Origin: Micropterus salmoides
Lineage: Eukaryota > Chordata > Actinopteri > Centrarchiformes > Centrarchidae
DNA length: 64,000 nt
Assembly: GCF_014851395.1 (NCBI RefSeq)
Contig: NW_024041039.1
Coordinates: 3,721,387 to 3,785,386, forward strand
Reading direction: 5' to 3'
Shown: positions 1 to 11,707 of the stretch, piece by piece
How the letters are laid out: each line of letters opens with the position of its first letter
How positions within the stretch are numbered: position 1 is the stretch's first letter
The notes under the pieces: generated by a model
Database searches by the model: none
Seen by the model: the letters and a program-made list of their open reading frames with translations, nothing else
What the model was told of the DNA's origin: nothing
Position numbers and translations under genes: made by a program

Positions 1-537
1 ATGCTGAGTGCTGAAACCACCGACGACAGCAGATTAATGAGCCAAAAATACACACCTGCACACACAGCGAGAAATGTAAAAAGACATCACACGCACACAC
101 TTTAATGAGTTTCTGAGAGAAGAATTGGAGAGAGAGAGGGAGGGAGGAGGTGCCGGGTCTTCTCTGGAAAATTAGTCAAATATAGCAGAAACTTTTTTTC
201 TCTCCTGTGATTTCTCTCTAATCACTAGATTGCAACTGTTTGACCTTTGACCTCCTCGCTGTCTGTTCCTCTTTGATAGGAAACGAGGACTCAGGCTTTA
301 GTTCACAGATGAATGTTAATATCCAGATTTAGGTTGTTTGCTGGTTTATACCTGTGATGGTCTCACGTTCTGCCTTTACTTCCGTCATTCTAGTTTTCCT
401 TCACAACCTTGTGTCGTAGTTTCTGTTAAAGTAAAAATTTATGTATTTTTAAACTTTGGCCCCAGTTTTCACATATTTTGGTGTCAAAATGACCAGTAGG
501 TACAAAAGTTTTTAGAATCGGGGGCAGTTCTCGCTCT

Positions 538-737
538 GTGAAATCTAATGAGAGGCGAGTTGTTTCAGGAAGACGACGGTGGAAACGTGAGTCGGAGTTG
601 GAGAGAGGAGTTTGTTGTGTTGGAGGAACGTACTAGGAAATAAAGTTTTGATAGCAGCTCCGGTACGTACACAACAAACTCCTCCCTCATTTCCACCGGC
701 GTCTTCCTGCAACAGCTCGCCTCTCATTAGATTTCAG
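538..737. repeat. Foldback element with ~70-bp inverted arms
   Basis: The left arm (about 538-624) and right arm (about 669-737) are near-perfect reverse complements. Each begins with tgaaatctaatgagaggcg or its complement, and they enclose a loop of about 45 bp. This is typical of a short non-autonomous DNA transposon or foldback element. The open frame across it is a by-product of the palindrome. No clear target-site duplication was seen. Confidence 0.75.
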
Positions 738-1681
738 ACTTCAGCTGCCTCTCAAAGATCCTTCCCATGATGTTGTCCTGGTGTAACAAACAGTCTGAGC
801 CTGCGGGTGGCAAAAAGAAGCGCTTCTTGGACGCCATCTTGGCAGCGCCTCACTCTGCTAAATCCAATAATGAGCAAAGAGGTGGAGCTGAGACGGGCTG
901 AAAGAAGCGTGGTTGCAAGCGTGTTTGTGGGATTGACTCGCTTTTGTAGCCAGTACTTATATCAGAAAGGCGTTGTTTTAAGTATCCGTAATGTCTCAAT
1001 AATTTGCTTGGATGTTTCCTGCAAAGAATTACATGGTTTGGTACTAAATATAGGAATAATATAGGAATTGGGGGAGGTTCTATTTTTTCCTGCCAGCAAG
1101 AAAAATTAATTGAGAAAAGAAAGTCGGCAACGTGTTTGTGCACAATTTAAGGAGGGTGGTTTTAAACTTTGGGATTATGAGTAGGTGACGTCCTGCAGAG
1201 AGCGTTAAGAGCATATTATCTGGGTGGAGCTGCTTTTCCTGTTTGTGATGCAGAGGATGAAACCAAACTCTGCACTGTAGCTGAAGCTGCCATGAAACAG
1301 CAGATAAAAAAAGATGAAAAATAACCTTGTGGATGTGGGAAAACAATCCAGTTCTGATAGGAAGCAACCATTTGGGCCCGGAGAGACCTCTTATCTTTTT
1401 TTTTATCCAATCTTTTCTTGAATTTTCTGTAATCTGTAAAGTTTTCTCTTTGAAATATTGAATAGTTTATCTTTTTTACGCTTTTACAAAGTATTGAAAT
1501 AAAACAATCTGATAAAGGAGCAACTCATTCAGTTTAAAATATTTTGGTGTCTCTGACAGTATTTGGGTCTGTGGCATCGAACAGGTTAACACTCGTTGAA
1601 CAGACTTTCAGTGACGTTTTGTTTTCCTAATTTAGTTTTGATGGTAGAAATCAAATCCTGAATCTTGCATTAATAAATCAC

Positions 1682-2200
1682 AGATGCACTGATCAGTCGG
1701 CTGGGAACTGGAATAAGCAGTTTTTTAGCTTTATCGGCGGCGTCGAATATCCAATTTTCTGCTGGTCACATTTAACGCTACACCCATGCAGCGCTGTTAC
1801 AGACACACACGCTAAAACATGTCGCAACGCTCGTAAGTTACAATTAAAATCAACGGAGCAGACAGATAGAGGGAGAGAGACAGGTGTAGGTGTGTCTGAA
1901 GGGAAAAGCAAAGCGATCAGATTAGTAGTTTGTGAGGAAACAATAAAAAAAAAGGTGCATAAACAAGTAGAAGTAAAATTTTGAGATAAGATATAAGCCA
2001 CTAAATGCTAACCTGGAGCACTTTTTAGTTGTGAGATTTAGTTGAGATGTCTGAGTGAGAGAAGGTCCTGTAATCTAAGTTATAATCAATGTTTTATTAT
2101 CAACATACAGCTGATGATGGCGAAAGAAAGAATTTTCCAGTAAAATATGTGTTTGCTGGCAGTTACAGTTCTTAGAAAGCAAGAAAATCGGTGCATCTCT
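1682..2200. mobile_element. Non-autonomous hAT-like element (MITE)
   Basis: The left end begins agatgcactgatca and the right end closes with the inverted form atcggtgcatct, giving TIRs of about 12 bp with one mismatch about 520 bp apart. The end sequence resembles a common fish hAT-like repeat family. No coding capacity is visible inside. The family name is from memory. Confidence 0.45.
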
Positions 2201-3634
2201 AAGCAACATGATTTTATTGGTAGTTGAAATCAGTATTTTTATTTATATTTAAATTTTTCTACAGCAGCATCCTCTTTTCTCGGCGCTAAGCTCCATAAAC
2301 CCATTGCATTGTGGGTCAGGCGGTAGGTTTTCCCATCAGACTGATGTGTGTGTATAAAATAAAAGGGGATTAAATTGTTATATTGGTCACATGATAAACT
2401 CTTTATTGTACTTAATGTTGAGAAATGGCAGCAAGGATTAATGACCTTTGACCTCTCACAGCCATTAGACGGTGAAAGGCTCCCGCTGGCTCCTCGTTAA
2501 GGTGATTGATGGCGTGCAGGGGTAATAAATCTGTGTACGGCTTTAAATGTGTGTCTAAAAATATATGAAAGGCTTTCCGCTGGTCCTGGAATGTCTGGAA
2601 TATTCTCCAGGATATTCCAGGCGGTGTTAGAGTAGCTCTGTTGTGACAATGCAAAGATAAAAGCTCTTATTCCACTTTAAATATTTAACAGCAGACTGCA
2701 GCGTTTCAGCTCCAGCGAGCTTTCGCCGGCGGGAAGGTGATGTATCCCTTCGGGAGTATGAGGGATATCGAGGAAACTTCACAGACGGTTTACTTTTCAG
2801 GAACACGGCAGGATGTGTCTTCTGTTTGTTTGTTATTGTTTTACTGCCGCTGCTTATTCACGTCAACCAGCTTTCCACCGTCTCGGCAGCAGCGTCGTTT
2901 CTTGCTTCCAGCTGATGAAACATGACACTCTAATCACTAGTCGTGTATTTTAATTTGCGGTTTTATTTTCTTACACAACGTTTTATCTTTAGGATCCTTG
3001 ATGTTACTGACAACTAATCTGTTAGTCAAAAGAAGTTTGATAGGGAATTATTTAACTTGTTTCTTCGTGCATCTTCTGAGATATGAGGATCTGCTGCTTT
3101 TCTCATTATTGCTGCAAATTAAAATATCGTTTCAGAGGAAATAAGGAGTGTGAGCAATTCATTTGTCAGCTTTGTGACACTTTGGAGACTAAAACAGTAA
3201 TCAACTCATCAAACGATAATCAACAGATTCTAAATAAAGCCAACCGCTGTGGAGCATTTAATCTCCAGTTTAGAAACATTTAAAATCACATGAACTTTTC
3301 AGCTCAGCAGAGCAGGAAGAACAAAAACTGCGTCAGCTAATCACAGTTTTTTCCAAAGTCATGGAGCCTAAATGAGCAGGTTCTGGAAAGTACTTGATGA
3401 CATTTACCTGATGGAGCTCTAATTACAAACTGATTTAAATAGACAACATTTCAGTCCACACCTTCGTCAAGTCAAAATATTTAATAATAAGTAGTGGGCT
3501 GATAGCTGCTTTGTTGACAGGTGTGGTTAACATCAAACCCACTCAGGGCGACAAACGTCTCACAGTGATTCACCTTAATTAGCAGCACATGCATCCGGAA
3601 AACAGGAGAACACAGACAAAAGAGAGCCTGTGTT

Positions 3635-4600
3635 CCTCCTTTTCGCCCCATGGGACCTTATATTGGAAAAAATGTGTTGCGGCAACAGATAATAAATGTT
3701 TTAATCCCGTTTGAATTGCGCCCTGAATTACACACATGATGTTTCTCGGTTTAAAAGATAATTAAGGCCGAGAAGGTCAGTAACATTTTGTGTGAAGCTG
3801 TAGAGAAATTAAATTAAATTACATCTCTCTCATCTCGCACAGTATGTTAGTGTTGTAATGCTAAGCTAACTTTCACGTCTCTGCTTGCTACTGGCTAGGT
3901 AACTTAGCTATGTTCCACGCACCTTCTCACCTGATGTGTTTAATCCAGGTCCTTTCATCATGTCATCTACACATGGAAGCTCTTTGTTAGCTTCAGTCAC
4001 TGAGAGAGAAACAGTTTTGACGTGGTCTTTGTAATTATGTATTTTTACAGTCCCTCCTCTTCCGGCGGACCACCACGGGACCTTATTTCGGAAAAATATT
4101 GTACGGTAGTCGGTGGCAAGGGACAACAAATATTTTGATCCCATTTGAATTTGTCAATTTAAAAGATAAGTTTTAAAGTCAAGAAAGTCGCAGTTTGATG
4201 TAAAACTGTTGAGGTACCAGACTGGGAAAATACATTAATTACAAAGACCACAAACCCAAAAGTCGTGTTATGTGACGTCGTAACTGTCAATGACTGAAGC
4301 TAACGTCAAAAAACTAAAATGAGAGGATGATGTGATAAAAAGGACCAGGAGTCGTTTGATTAAACTTATCAAGTGAGATATATTTCCGCACGGAACATAG
4401 CTGAGTTATCTAGCTAGCAGCGAGAAAGCAATGAACGTTAGCTTAGCATTACCGCGCTAACATGTCGCCGACGTATATTGTGCGAGACGAGAGATGTAGT
4501 TCATTGAACGGGTTTCACACAAAACGACACGGAACTTTACTGATTTACGACAAACTGCGACTTTCTTGACTTGCAAAATTACGTTTTAAATTGACCAACA
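3635..4600. repeat. Large composite inverted repeat (foldback type)
   Basis: A left arm at about 3755-4050 reappears in reverse complement at about 4220-4600. Shared landmarks include gtaatgctaagctaac, gctatgttcc, gttagcttcagtca and tggtctttgtaatt. The loop (about 4065-4215) holds a third, partial direct copy of the left unit: the gggacctta...ggaaaaa block at about 3653 recurs at about 4078. The arms have diverged by many point changes and small indels, so this is an old foldback element. Confidence 0.7.
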
Positions 4601-4619
4601 TATTGGACCTTTCTCCATC

Positions 4620-5570
4620 TGTGTTCTTGTCTGTACTTGTGTTCTTGTGAAACGTCATATTTTGTAGCCCAGGTACTGTCCCAGTACACAAGTTTGCATT
4701 TTGGCAAGAACGGTAAAAAATCCCGGAAGTGTTGTTGACACGCCCATTTTACCAAGTGTGCATCCGTTGGTAACTTGTGCGAACTTGACGGCAGAGATAT
4801 CCCAGCAAACGTTTCGGCATTCAGGCGAGGGGCTGAAAGATGCAGAGAGAGAGGCCGACGACAAAGGTTTTCTACTATTTTCGTACGTTATTTCATCACT
4901 AAATCCACTTCTGAGAAGGTTTGAGGCGAGAAATCAACTGCGTAGATGTCGAATACTGGCAGTTTTACTAAAAATGATGGCGAATCAAAAATGTGCTCAA
5001 ACGTTTTAGTAGTTGTGACGCTCCGCAACAGTCAGCGTGGCGGGAAGCTTCGTACCGCTGTTATTCTGTCATTACATTCTGAGTAATTTGGTGAGATTTT
5101 AACTTAAAAAAACATCTTGATGTACAAAACAAATGATCAGAAATAGTATGAAAGTCTTTGCTTTATTATTATTCTTATTATATTAGACATTACATTGCTA
5201 GTGTACAGTAGAGTTGTGGTCATAGTATTTGCTTTTATTTTATTTTAGTTATTTTTTATGTGCAAATATATCTTGGTAAGTTAAAACGTACAATAAATCC
5301 GATTCTGAGCTTTTAGTTTTGGGGGATAAAGCCTGGCTGTTATAATAATTAGAGCAATGCAGGCGGCCTCTGTGCTGGGGGTGTTGCGCAATACCAGCAA
5401 GAACGCATCGTCTCAATCCGTCAGCAGCGTTTTGTGCGCTCGTGACATTGCCAGTTCATTCTTCCAAGAACGACTAGCAAGAACTCCGTTCTCCCAAGAA
5501 CACAAGTCCGTTCTTTGCATTCTTGGCTTTGAGAAACACCCCATGTGTGTAATTCAGGGCTCCATTCTAA
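4620..5570. mobile_element. Probable DNA-transposon remnant with short ORF
   Basis: Left-end sequence near 4625-4720 (cttgtgttcttg, gtacacaag, ggcaagaacg) is echoed in inverted form near 5440-5560 (ccaagaacacaag, cttggctttgagaaacac). This suggests degenerate terminal inverted repeats. A + strand frame at 4701-5009 (102 codons) lies between them. It is rich in charged residues and has a hydrophobic stretch, but I do not recognise it. It could be a transposon gene piece or chance. Superfamily not assigned. Confidence 0.3.
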
Positions 5571-6044
5571 CAGGATGAAAAGATAAGTTGTCTCTCGAAG
5601 AAGAGGGACTCACTGTAAGCTCGCTATATAACACATAACACATGTCAGATAGTCCAAAAGGCAGTTACATGAAAGTAGAAATATTAAAATTAACCTGTAG
5701 TTCCTCATGTTTTAGTTCCAGTCTGTAGCTTATTGATAACAGCTGAACCTTAAATCAGCTGTGTCATGCTGCTGTGACTTTATTAAAACAAATGTGTTTA
5801 TTTTCTGCAGAAACTGACTTGTTTTGTTTTTAACCAGCGCAGAGTAAAAACGGGATGCAGGCTAGTATTGTTTCTGCCCACGAGGCTTAGTGCTAGTGTG
5901 TGTGTTTGTGCACGGCGTGGGAGTTGCTCTTGGCAGCGTCTCAGCATTTTGTTTTTCCAGAGAGTATAATATCCGTTCCCCAGTGAGAGAGTGTGTGTGT
6001 GTAAAATGTAAAACACCTACTCCTGTCTCTCCCCTGTGTTTTAG

Positions 6045-6150
6045 AAATCGTGGACTACATCGAGCGTCTGCAGGTCTTGCGGGAGATCGTGAAGAAGTTT
6101 CCCTCTGTCAACTACCAGGTCTTCAAATACATCATCACACACCTCAACAG
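6045..6150 (+). CDS. arhgap5: arhgap5 (p190-B RhoGAP) penultimate coding exon
   Basis: This 106-bp exon is bounded by an acceptor at 6043-6044 and a donor (gtaagac) at 6151. Read with two bases completing a codon from the previous exon, it gives 34 codons including LREIVKKFPSVNYQVFKYII, followed by THLN and a split Arg. It belongs to the second half of the RhoGAP domain, which speeds GTP hydrolysis by Rho-family GTPases at membranes and the cytoskeleton. The catalytic Arg loop lies in earlier exons outside the window. The split codon (ag + g) joins in frame to the 8852 exon. I recognise the p190 family from the wording; p190-B rather than p190-A rests mainly on the tail in the next exon. Confidence 0.9.
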
Positions 6151-6292
6151 GTAAGACGCACACTCCACATGCTCTCTGTGTGTGAACCTCCAGCCTCAAC
6201 CTTCAAATGCACGTACACATGCGGTGACAGTGAACGCATCGCAGCAGGTAGCTTCATTTAGCATCGAGTCTCTCCGAGCTTTGAGACTCACT

Positions 6293-7197
6293 GGGCCTCA
6301 TGCAACAACTTTCTTGCCTTAAAACTTTAGAAACTTTAAAATTTGCCAAGCCAGATGCACCAAACTCTCTCAACAGGACAAACGCTTGTTTCAGCCGGAT
6401 GAACGCCACCTGCGCGCGAGGAGGTGCCCGTGCCATGGATTTCATCTGTAGCTTAATCTACGCCGCTTAAATTGGCGCATACGGCTGCCCGTTCGACTCC
6501 GTGTGGCGCCAAGATTACAGTCACAACCAGCAAAAAAGGGGAATTTCACACTGCAGAGCTTCAAGTCTGCTGATGTCAGGAAAAACAGGTTCAGCAGCGC
6601 CGGTAGTCATATTAGAGGATCTGAAACAGGAAGAAAATATTAATGATACAGCTGCCAACGACGTGTCGTTAGAGTAGAGCAGCGCTGTGACAGATACAAA
6701 GAGGAAACGGTCTGACACGAAATTTTAGAAAGCGAAGGGATCCGTGAGTAATATGTAGACGAGAGGATATCACAGCCTGCACGCAGTACGTGATGTGACA
6801 CTGTCGGTGCAGCAGAGGATGAGACCGGACAGGAACCTGCACAAAGACCTCGAGTACTGAAGTGTATAACTACACCAATAAAACAAAAAGAAAGTAAATT
6901 GACACGGTGAACAGGATATTCATTTTGCATCAAGTCTGTTATATAATTAATGTATTTTAGTAACTTTTCATGGCAAATTTAAACTCAGAATCCTTCCAGA
7001 TTAAGGCGTGATGGGGTGTTTCACCCTCAAGACAATCTGTACTCTACTCCTACGACAGGTTTGGACTACGCTAAATTTAATTTGTACCAAAGAGAGAGCT
7101 CTACATACAAGGCTGAAGGCCACAAATTCTCTTAAATCCCTCGTACCGGCCACTTAGGAACAACTTTGTTCTCACCAGTGGTTCCTACGTGAGGCCC
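6293..7197. mobile_element. Non-autonomous DNA transposon with gggcctca TIRs
   Basis: The left end reads gggcctcatgcaac and the right end reads gttcctacgtgaggccc, inverted copies with a few mismatches. The bases just inside also match in inverted form (acaacttt / caactttgtt). Length is about 905 bp. No transposase is visible. TIRs of this type fit PIF/Harbinger or hAT; a matching target-site duplication was not clear. Confidence 0.5.
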
Positions 7198-8129
7198 ATT
7201 GAGTCCGTCTCAGCTGTAGTTCTGCTGCTGAACTGATGGAGTAATCTGGGGCGGGTGGTGTTTCGTGTTGCAGTGAAGTGACTACCCTCGAATTCCCTCG
7301 ACCATCTTTAGTTTGGGAGGATTTGAGACCCAACAACGACGTGCTCTGTAAGGTCTGCAAATTGGAAACGGCTTATCACAGCGGTACAACTGTTGCGCAC
7401 AAACACGGCAAGACGGCAGGAAGTCATCTTTGCAAATCCTGTTTACTTTCCCCCCACAGAAGTACAATATATTAGAATTATCAACACGAAGAGCATGTTT
7501 CTGTAAAGGCCGCGTATGACTGAGAAAATGGCTTAAAACTTAAGACTGTTCTTACAGTCTAATTAGTGATTAAATATATCCGTGTCATAACCATTTTAAG
7601 TTTTAAGTCAGGGACTTCAGTAAGTTCTGGATTCTCCAGTTCAGAAAAGGGTCGACATAAAGTGTTTAAATTAATCTGTGTCACAACGATCCTTTAGAGT
7701 TTAAAGGTCCAGTATTTTTCTGAAACAAGCAGCGGAGGGAGGCTTCTGCAGACTACGCTGGACGCAGCGTGTGGGAGAAGCAGCCGAACAAAAGCAAGAC
7801 AAGCGATCAAACTCCAAAGAGAAGCGGATAGCTACACGCTGCATGCTGATTAGTAAAACTCACAAACAGCGAGGATCAGTCTCTCTTCCAATGATTTGTG
7901 CTGCGCGTCGTGTACAAAAAGTTCAAGACAATTCAACTTCGGCAGAGGGCGGGCGGGCGCGTGCGTGAGGCGACCACTTCAACCTCACTCTAACAGGGAC
8001 ACTTTCTACTGAACACAGACCGTTTCTGCTGATACCTGAAAACAGATTTATAAACGTTAACCTGTTATGATTTTATGATCGCGGCTCTGGACTCTTGTTT
8101 TAACCAGCTAGATAAAAGTTAATTCCCTG

Positions 8130-8371
8130 GCAGTGGCAAATAGCTTTGGTTTCATATTTGATTTGATTACATTAATGTTTAAGTTGAGATTTACAAGAAA
8201 TATTTTATTGCTGCTGTGTAAAGGGAATACTGCTGGTGAAAAAACACGTTATTGCACCTTTTGTGTATATAGCAGTACATTTAAATTAAAATTGCACACT
8301 ACATCAGAATTCATTATTCAATTTTACGCATTACTATGTGATTAATCGCAGAAAATCATTGCCCAGCACTG
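8130..8371. mobile_element. hAT-like MITE fragment
   Basis: The stretch ends in gcccagcactg, close to the right TIR of the family seen complete at 32267-32724. It contains the gtgattaatcgcag segment common in fish hAT-like MITEs. The left end is not resolved. Confidence 0.35.
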
Positions 8372-8851
8372 TTATTAATGTTAATGGAAATTAGACTCAT
8401 TTGAAAATATGCCACTATGATCGTTATTCTAAGGAGCTTTATGTGTCTCTCTTACAGGATGTTGACTGAATAAAATACTGAATTATTATTAAGACAAGCT
8501 TTTGATATTTATTTTTGATAAATTCATTTTAATTAATATTGATTGAGTAATAAGAAAAATATCCTTTATGTATATAATATAAAGTAAAATATAAATATAA
8601 AATAATAATGTATATATTCTAAACTTTACATCATAATGCAAAATGATTTTACCCATAATGCCCTGTTCGACGTAATGACAGTATTAACTTATAAAAATAC
8701 ACCTTTCATATCGTGTCATTAACAGTAAATACCAACAATAAACAAATTATATTTTTCTTCGCATCTTCCTGGAAACCAACGCCGTCTTTTCATCTTTGTG
8801 GCTTCTCTGTGATCAATAATTATAAACGATTGATCCGTTTTTCTCCCGCAG

Positions 8852-9170
8852 GGTGAGCCAGCACAGCAAGACCACCCTGATGACGGCCGACAACCTGTCC
8901 ATCTGCTTCTGGCCCACGCTGATGCGGCCCGACTTCGAGAACAAGGAGACGCTGTCCACCACCAAGCTGAACCAGGCCGTCATCGAGTCCTTCATCGTCC
9001 AGAGCGACTACTTCTTCCACGGCGGCGAGGTGGCCGAGAGCTCCAGCAGCGAGGGCACGCCGCCGCCGCACTGCCACAACATGGTGGAGGCCCTGCTCCC
9101 GCTGCAGCTGCCGCCGCCCCTGCAGCCGCAGCAGATCCAGCACACCCTGCACCCCGACCCGCTGATCTGA
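8852..9170 (+). CDS. arhgap5: arhgap5 (p190-B RhoGAP) last coding exon with stop
   Basis: The acceptor cag at 8849-8851 leads into a frame completing the split Arg, then about 105 codons to tga at 9168-9170. It begins VSQHSKTTLMTADNLSICFW, continues PTLMRPDFENKE and closes the RhoGAP fold, including the conserved Asn-Leu-Ser / Pro-Thr-Leu-Met-Arg segment. It then has a low-complexity tail with PLQLPPPLQPQQIQ and ends DPLI. That tail is characteristic of vertebrate ARHGAP5; ARHGAP35 has a different Ser/Pro-rich tail. GC content is much higher than in the flanks, as expected for a conserved exon. The exon looks intact. Confidence 0.93.
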
Positions 9171-9282
9171 GAGCCAGAGGAGCATGCTGGGAAATGAAGT
9201 CCGGGGCTGTCTGTGTGCGCCGCCAGGCAGCTTCTGGCCAACAATTGCCGGGAGGTCAAACAAAACGCCGGTCGGCTGTTGA

Positions 9283-9288
9283 AATAAA
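9283..9288 (+). promoter_or_regulatory. Proximal poly(A) signal AATAAA of arhgap5
   Basis: An AATAAA hexamer 113 bp after the stop codon, in the gene's orientation. It is a candidate only; hexamers are common in AT-rich DNA. Confidence 0.4.
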
Positions 9289-9834
9289 ACATAAAAAGAC
9301 CTGGTTGGTGAATTTTTGGGTTATTCAGCAGCTGCTGTTTGTCATCGACTTTGAGGTGAACGAGCTTCGGGGGTTTAGAGACACATCAACCGTTTGTTGG
9401 ATTAAACCTAATCTGTGAGATCGGCTCATCCCGCGAGGTAAATCCCGGATTAGAGAATTACAATCGGACGTCACCTTTTGGAACTAATTTGTGGATCTGA
9501 CTGCCCCTTTTAGGATACGAAGACTGAAAATAGCTGATGTGTGGACTGATTTGATTCGGCACATAGTGACAACACTAACCGTTTAGCAGGGTCTGACTTG
9601 GACTCGTTATAGATTACCTTCCTCCTACCTTACCCTGACGGAATAGCACACTGGGGTCCGTACCAAACCCCCCCTTAAACCCCGCCCCCCTTTTCCCTGC
9701 TCCCAGACAAAGAAAAGGGAAGTTAAAACTCAAAGAGTCCCCACGACTGCAAATATAAAACACCTGATACCGACTGAGTCATTAGATATTTGACGGACTG
9801 TTTGCACGCTGAGATCTTCAGCACAGGAAAACAT

Positions 9835-9872
9835 TTCTTCTTCTTCTTCTTCTTCTTCTTCTTCTTCTTCTT
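9835..9872. repeat. (TTC)n microsatellite
   Basis: About 12 uninterrupted ttc units lie in the probable 3' UTR of arhgap5. Confidence 0.95.
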
Positions 9873-10251
9873 TGTCTTTTGTTGTTGCCCCTTTCACCCC
9901 AGAAACCGGTCAGTAAGTAAGAGGAACGTTTCATTTCTGCACCAGGCGTCCAACAGCCTCACACACACAGATTTATGAACCTCGTGGAAATATGAGAAAG
10001 CGTGGATTATCTTAAGCCTCTGTTTTTAAATACTAGGAGAGAAAATGAAATGACCCTCCTACCCACCACATGAACTTTGACCCCTTAAAGGACAGCACAT
10101 GCACGATCCGTGTCAAAAGTCCCAAATGCCAATTTCACGTTTGTTTGTGTAGTTTACATTTTTATCATCTTTATTTCTCTTGTTTTTATTTTTATATAAT
10201 TTTTTTTGGTAACGTCTTAATTTCAACCCTGTGTGTGTGCGTGATGACGAT

Positions 10252-10252
<1 letters not shown>

Positions 10253-10284
<32 letters not shown>
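10253..10284. repeat. (GT)n microsatellite
   Basis: About 16 uninterrupted gt units, followed by ctgtgtcacagcc. Confidence 0.95.
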
Positions 10285-10286
<2 letters not shown>

Positions 10287-10920
10287 CTGTGTCACAGCCA
10301 GTTAGAAACCTTCTCTGCTGAGGGAAGGGGGGGGGGGATCCAGGAAGGGAAAACAAATTCAAAATCCTTCCGGACTGACGGACTCGTGTAGCTCCGTACG
10401 TGAGATCCAGACTTTACTACGAACCTTCAGCCTGTCTCGTCTCTTCTCTAACTCTTAACGCAACGACTGACGTCTCTCGTTCTGAAGGAGACGACCCCGA
10501 CCCCTCGATGATGGCACATGAGCGAGGAAACCACTACGTCGGGATGCATTCTGGATTGGATTTCAAGGAGGACGCCTCCCACTTTTTTGTCATTTCAATT
10601 TTATTTTATTTTTTTCTTCTGTTGGTTTGTTGGAAAATTAAAAAATTTGCATGTCTCTGTTTTGCCACTTAGTGAAAAAAAGAAGAACTTTAAAGTAAAA
10701 AAAAAAAGAAAAAAAAAAAAGAAATGAAACTCATTGAAACTCCGAATGGAGCGTTTGATCAGATCGTTTTATCTGAATCTTTCTGGTTTGAGGGGAACAT
10801 TTCCACAGAGGGGGTTTCATTTTCTTTTTGCATTTGTTTCTTTTCTGTCAAGCAAGAAATCAACTCTTAATATCATATTTTTGGTTATATGTCGAATAGT
10901 TTTCCCTAAATAGAGGAAAG

Positions 10921-10963
10921 AAGTATATATAAGTATATATATATATATAAATATATATATAAA
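10921..10963. repeat. TA-rich simple repeat
   Basis: Imperfect (TA)n with interspersed aag and aaa units. Confidence 0.85.
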
Positions 10964-11444
10964 TTTATCAGCAGCAGAGGTTCCGATTTAGTGAAATACC
11001 ACGGGGTACTGGACTGTATAATCTGTCACAAGCTATAATCATATTTCTTTGTGGTTCTGATGGCGTGACTGAAACCCATCTTTATTTTTCTGATGGTGTG
11101 TATGTGTGTGTGTATAGAGGGGAGGGGGTTTGATAACAGATGGTTGAGTTTTAACTCCTCTTCGTCCCTCATCGCTTAAACCTTGGCTCACCTTTGCCCC
11201 GGTTTGTCTCTTTCGTGTATTTGTACACGTGCCGAGCGCCGTTTTCCCTGAAAGACAAATCCCCCTCCCCCCGTGACGATGTTCTGCAGGAGTCTTCACA
11301 AACACTCTTCTGTCCATCTGGATAAAAATGAAAAAAAATTCCATCTGCTTTATGATAACAAAGATTTTTAACCTGTTTTCCACGTTGGAACAAGGATGAT
11401 AGTCGGAAATGATAACGCTTTATTTTGCAGGTCTGAATAATTTC

Positions 11445-11707
11445 CGTAAAGTTTCCTGGAAAGAATATTTACTCAAGTGCTGTGCTTACAGCTTTGAGGT
11501 ACTATACTTGAGTATTTCATTTTATACTTCTACTCCACTACATGTCCGAGGGAAATATTGTAATTTTAAGTATATTTAACTACTTTTAACAGCTGTACTT
11601 CTTTAAAAAATCTTCCAGATCTTTATTGCTAATAGAGGATGTTTTTGGGTACGTAGTGGTATTGCTACTGTTACCTGACTAAAAAATCTAAATACTTCCA
11701 CCTCTGG
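11445..11707 (+). mobile_element. Short dispersed repeat (tactcaagta family), copy 1
   Basis: Contains atttactcaagt, cttgagtatttcattttat and acttctactccactac, and closes with aatacttccacctctgg. This wording recurs at 15960-16290, 16850-17010 (inverted) and 17749-18512. It matches a very common fish MITE-like repeat whose full ends read cagtggtgga. Superfamily not certain; hAT-like is my guess. Confidence 0.5.

Larger units (their letters stand above)
1..6044 (+). other. arhgap5: arhgap5 intron, 3' part (window opens inside it)
   Basis: This stretch lies upstream of the splice acceptor at 6043-6044 (a pyrimidine-rich run ending in ttttag). The earlier RhoGAP-domain residues that should precede the 6045 exon were not found in any + frame here, so the previous exon must lie left of the window. 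Apart from the repeats listed separately (538-737, 1682-2200, 3635-4600, 4620-5570), I see only AT-rich sequence with no coding exon. Confidence 0.6.
6151..8851 (+). other. arhgap5: arhgap5 last intron
   Basis: A 2,701-bp intron with donor gtaagac and acceptor tctcccgcag. It carries a TIR element (6293-7197) and a short hAT-like end (8130-8371). The rest is AT-rich with no coding exon visible. Confidence 0.85.

Noticed and set aside
8852..9170. arhgap35 (p190-A) instead of arhgap5
   Set aside because: The tail PLQLPPPLQPQ...DPLI matches the p190-B C-terminus; p190-A ends in a different Ser/Pro-rich sequence.
8820..9292. Minus-strand frames over the arhgap5 last exon
   Set aside because: They are GC-rich antisense shadows of the conserved exon.
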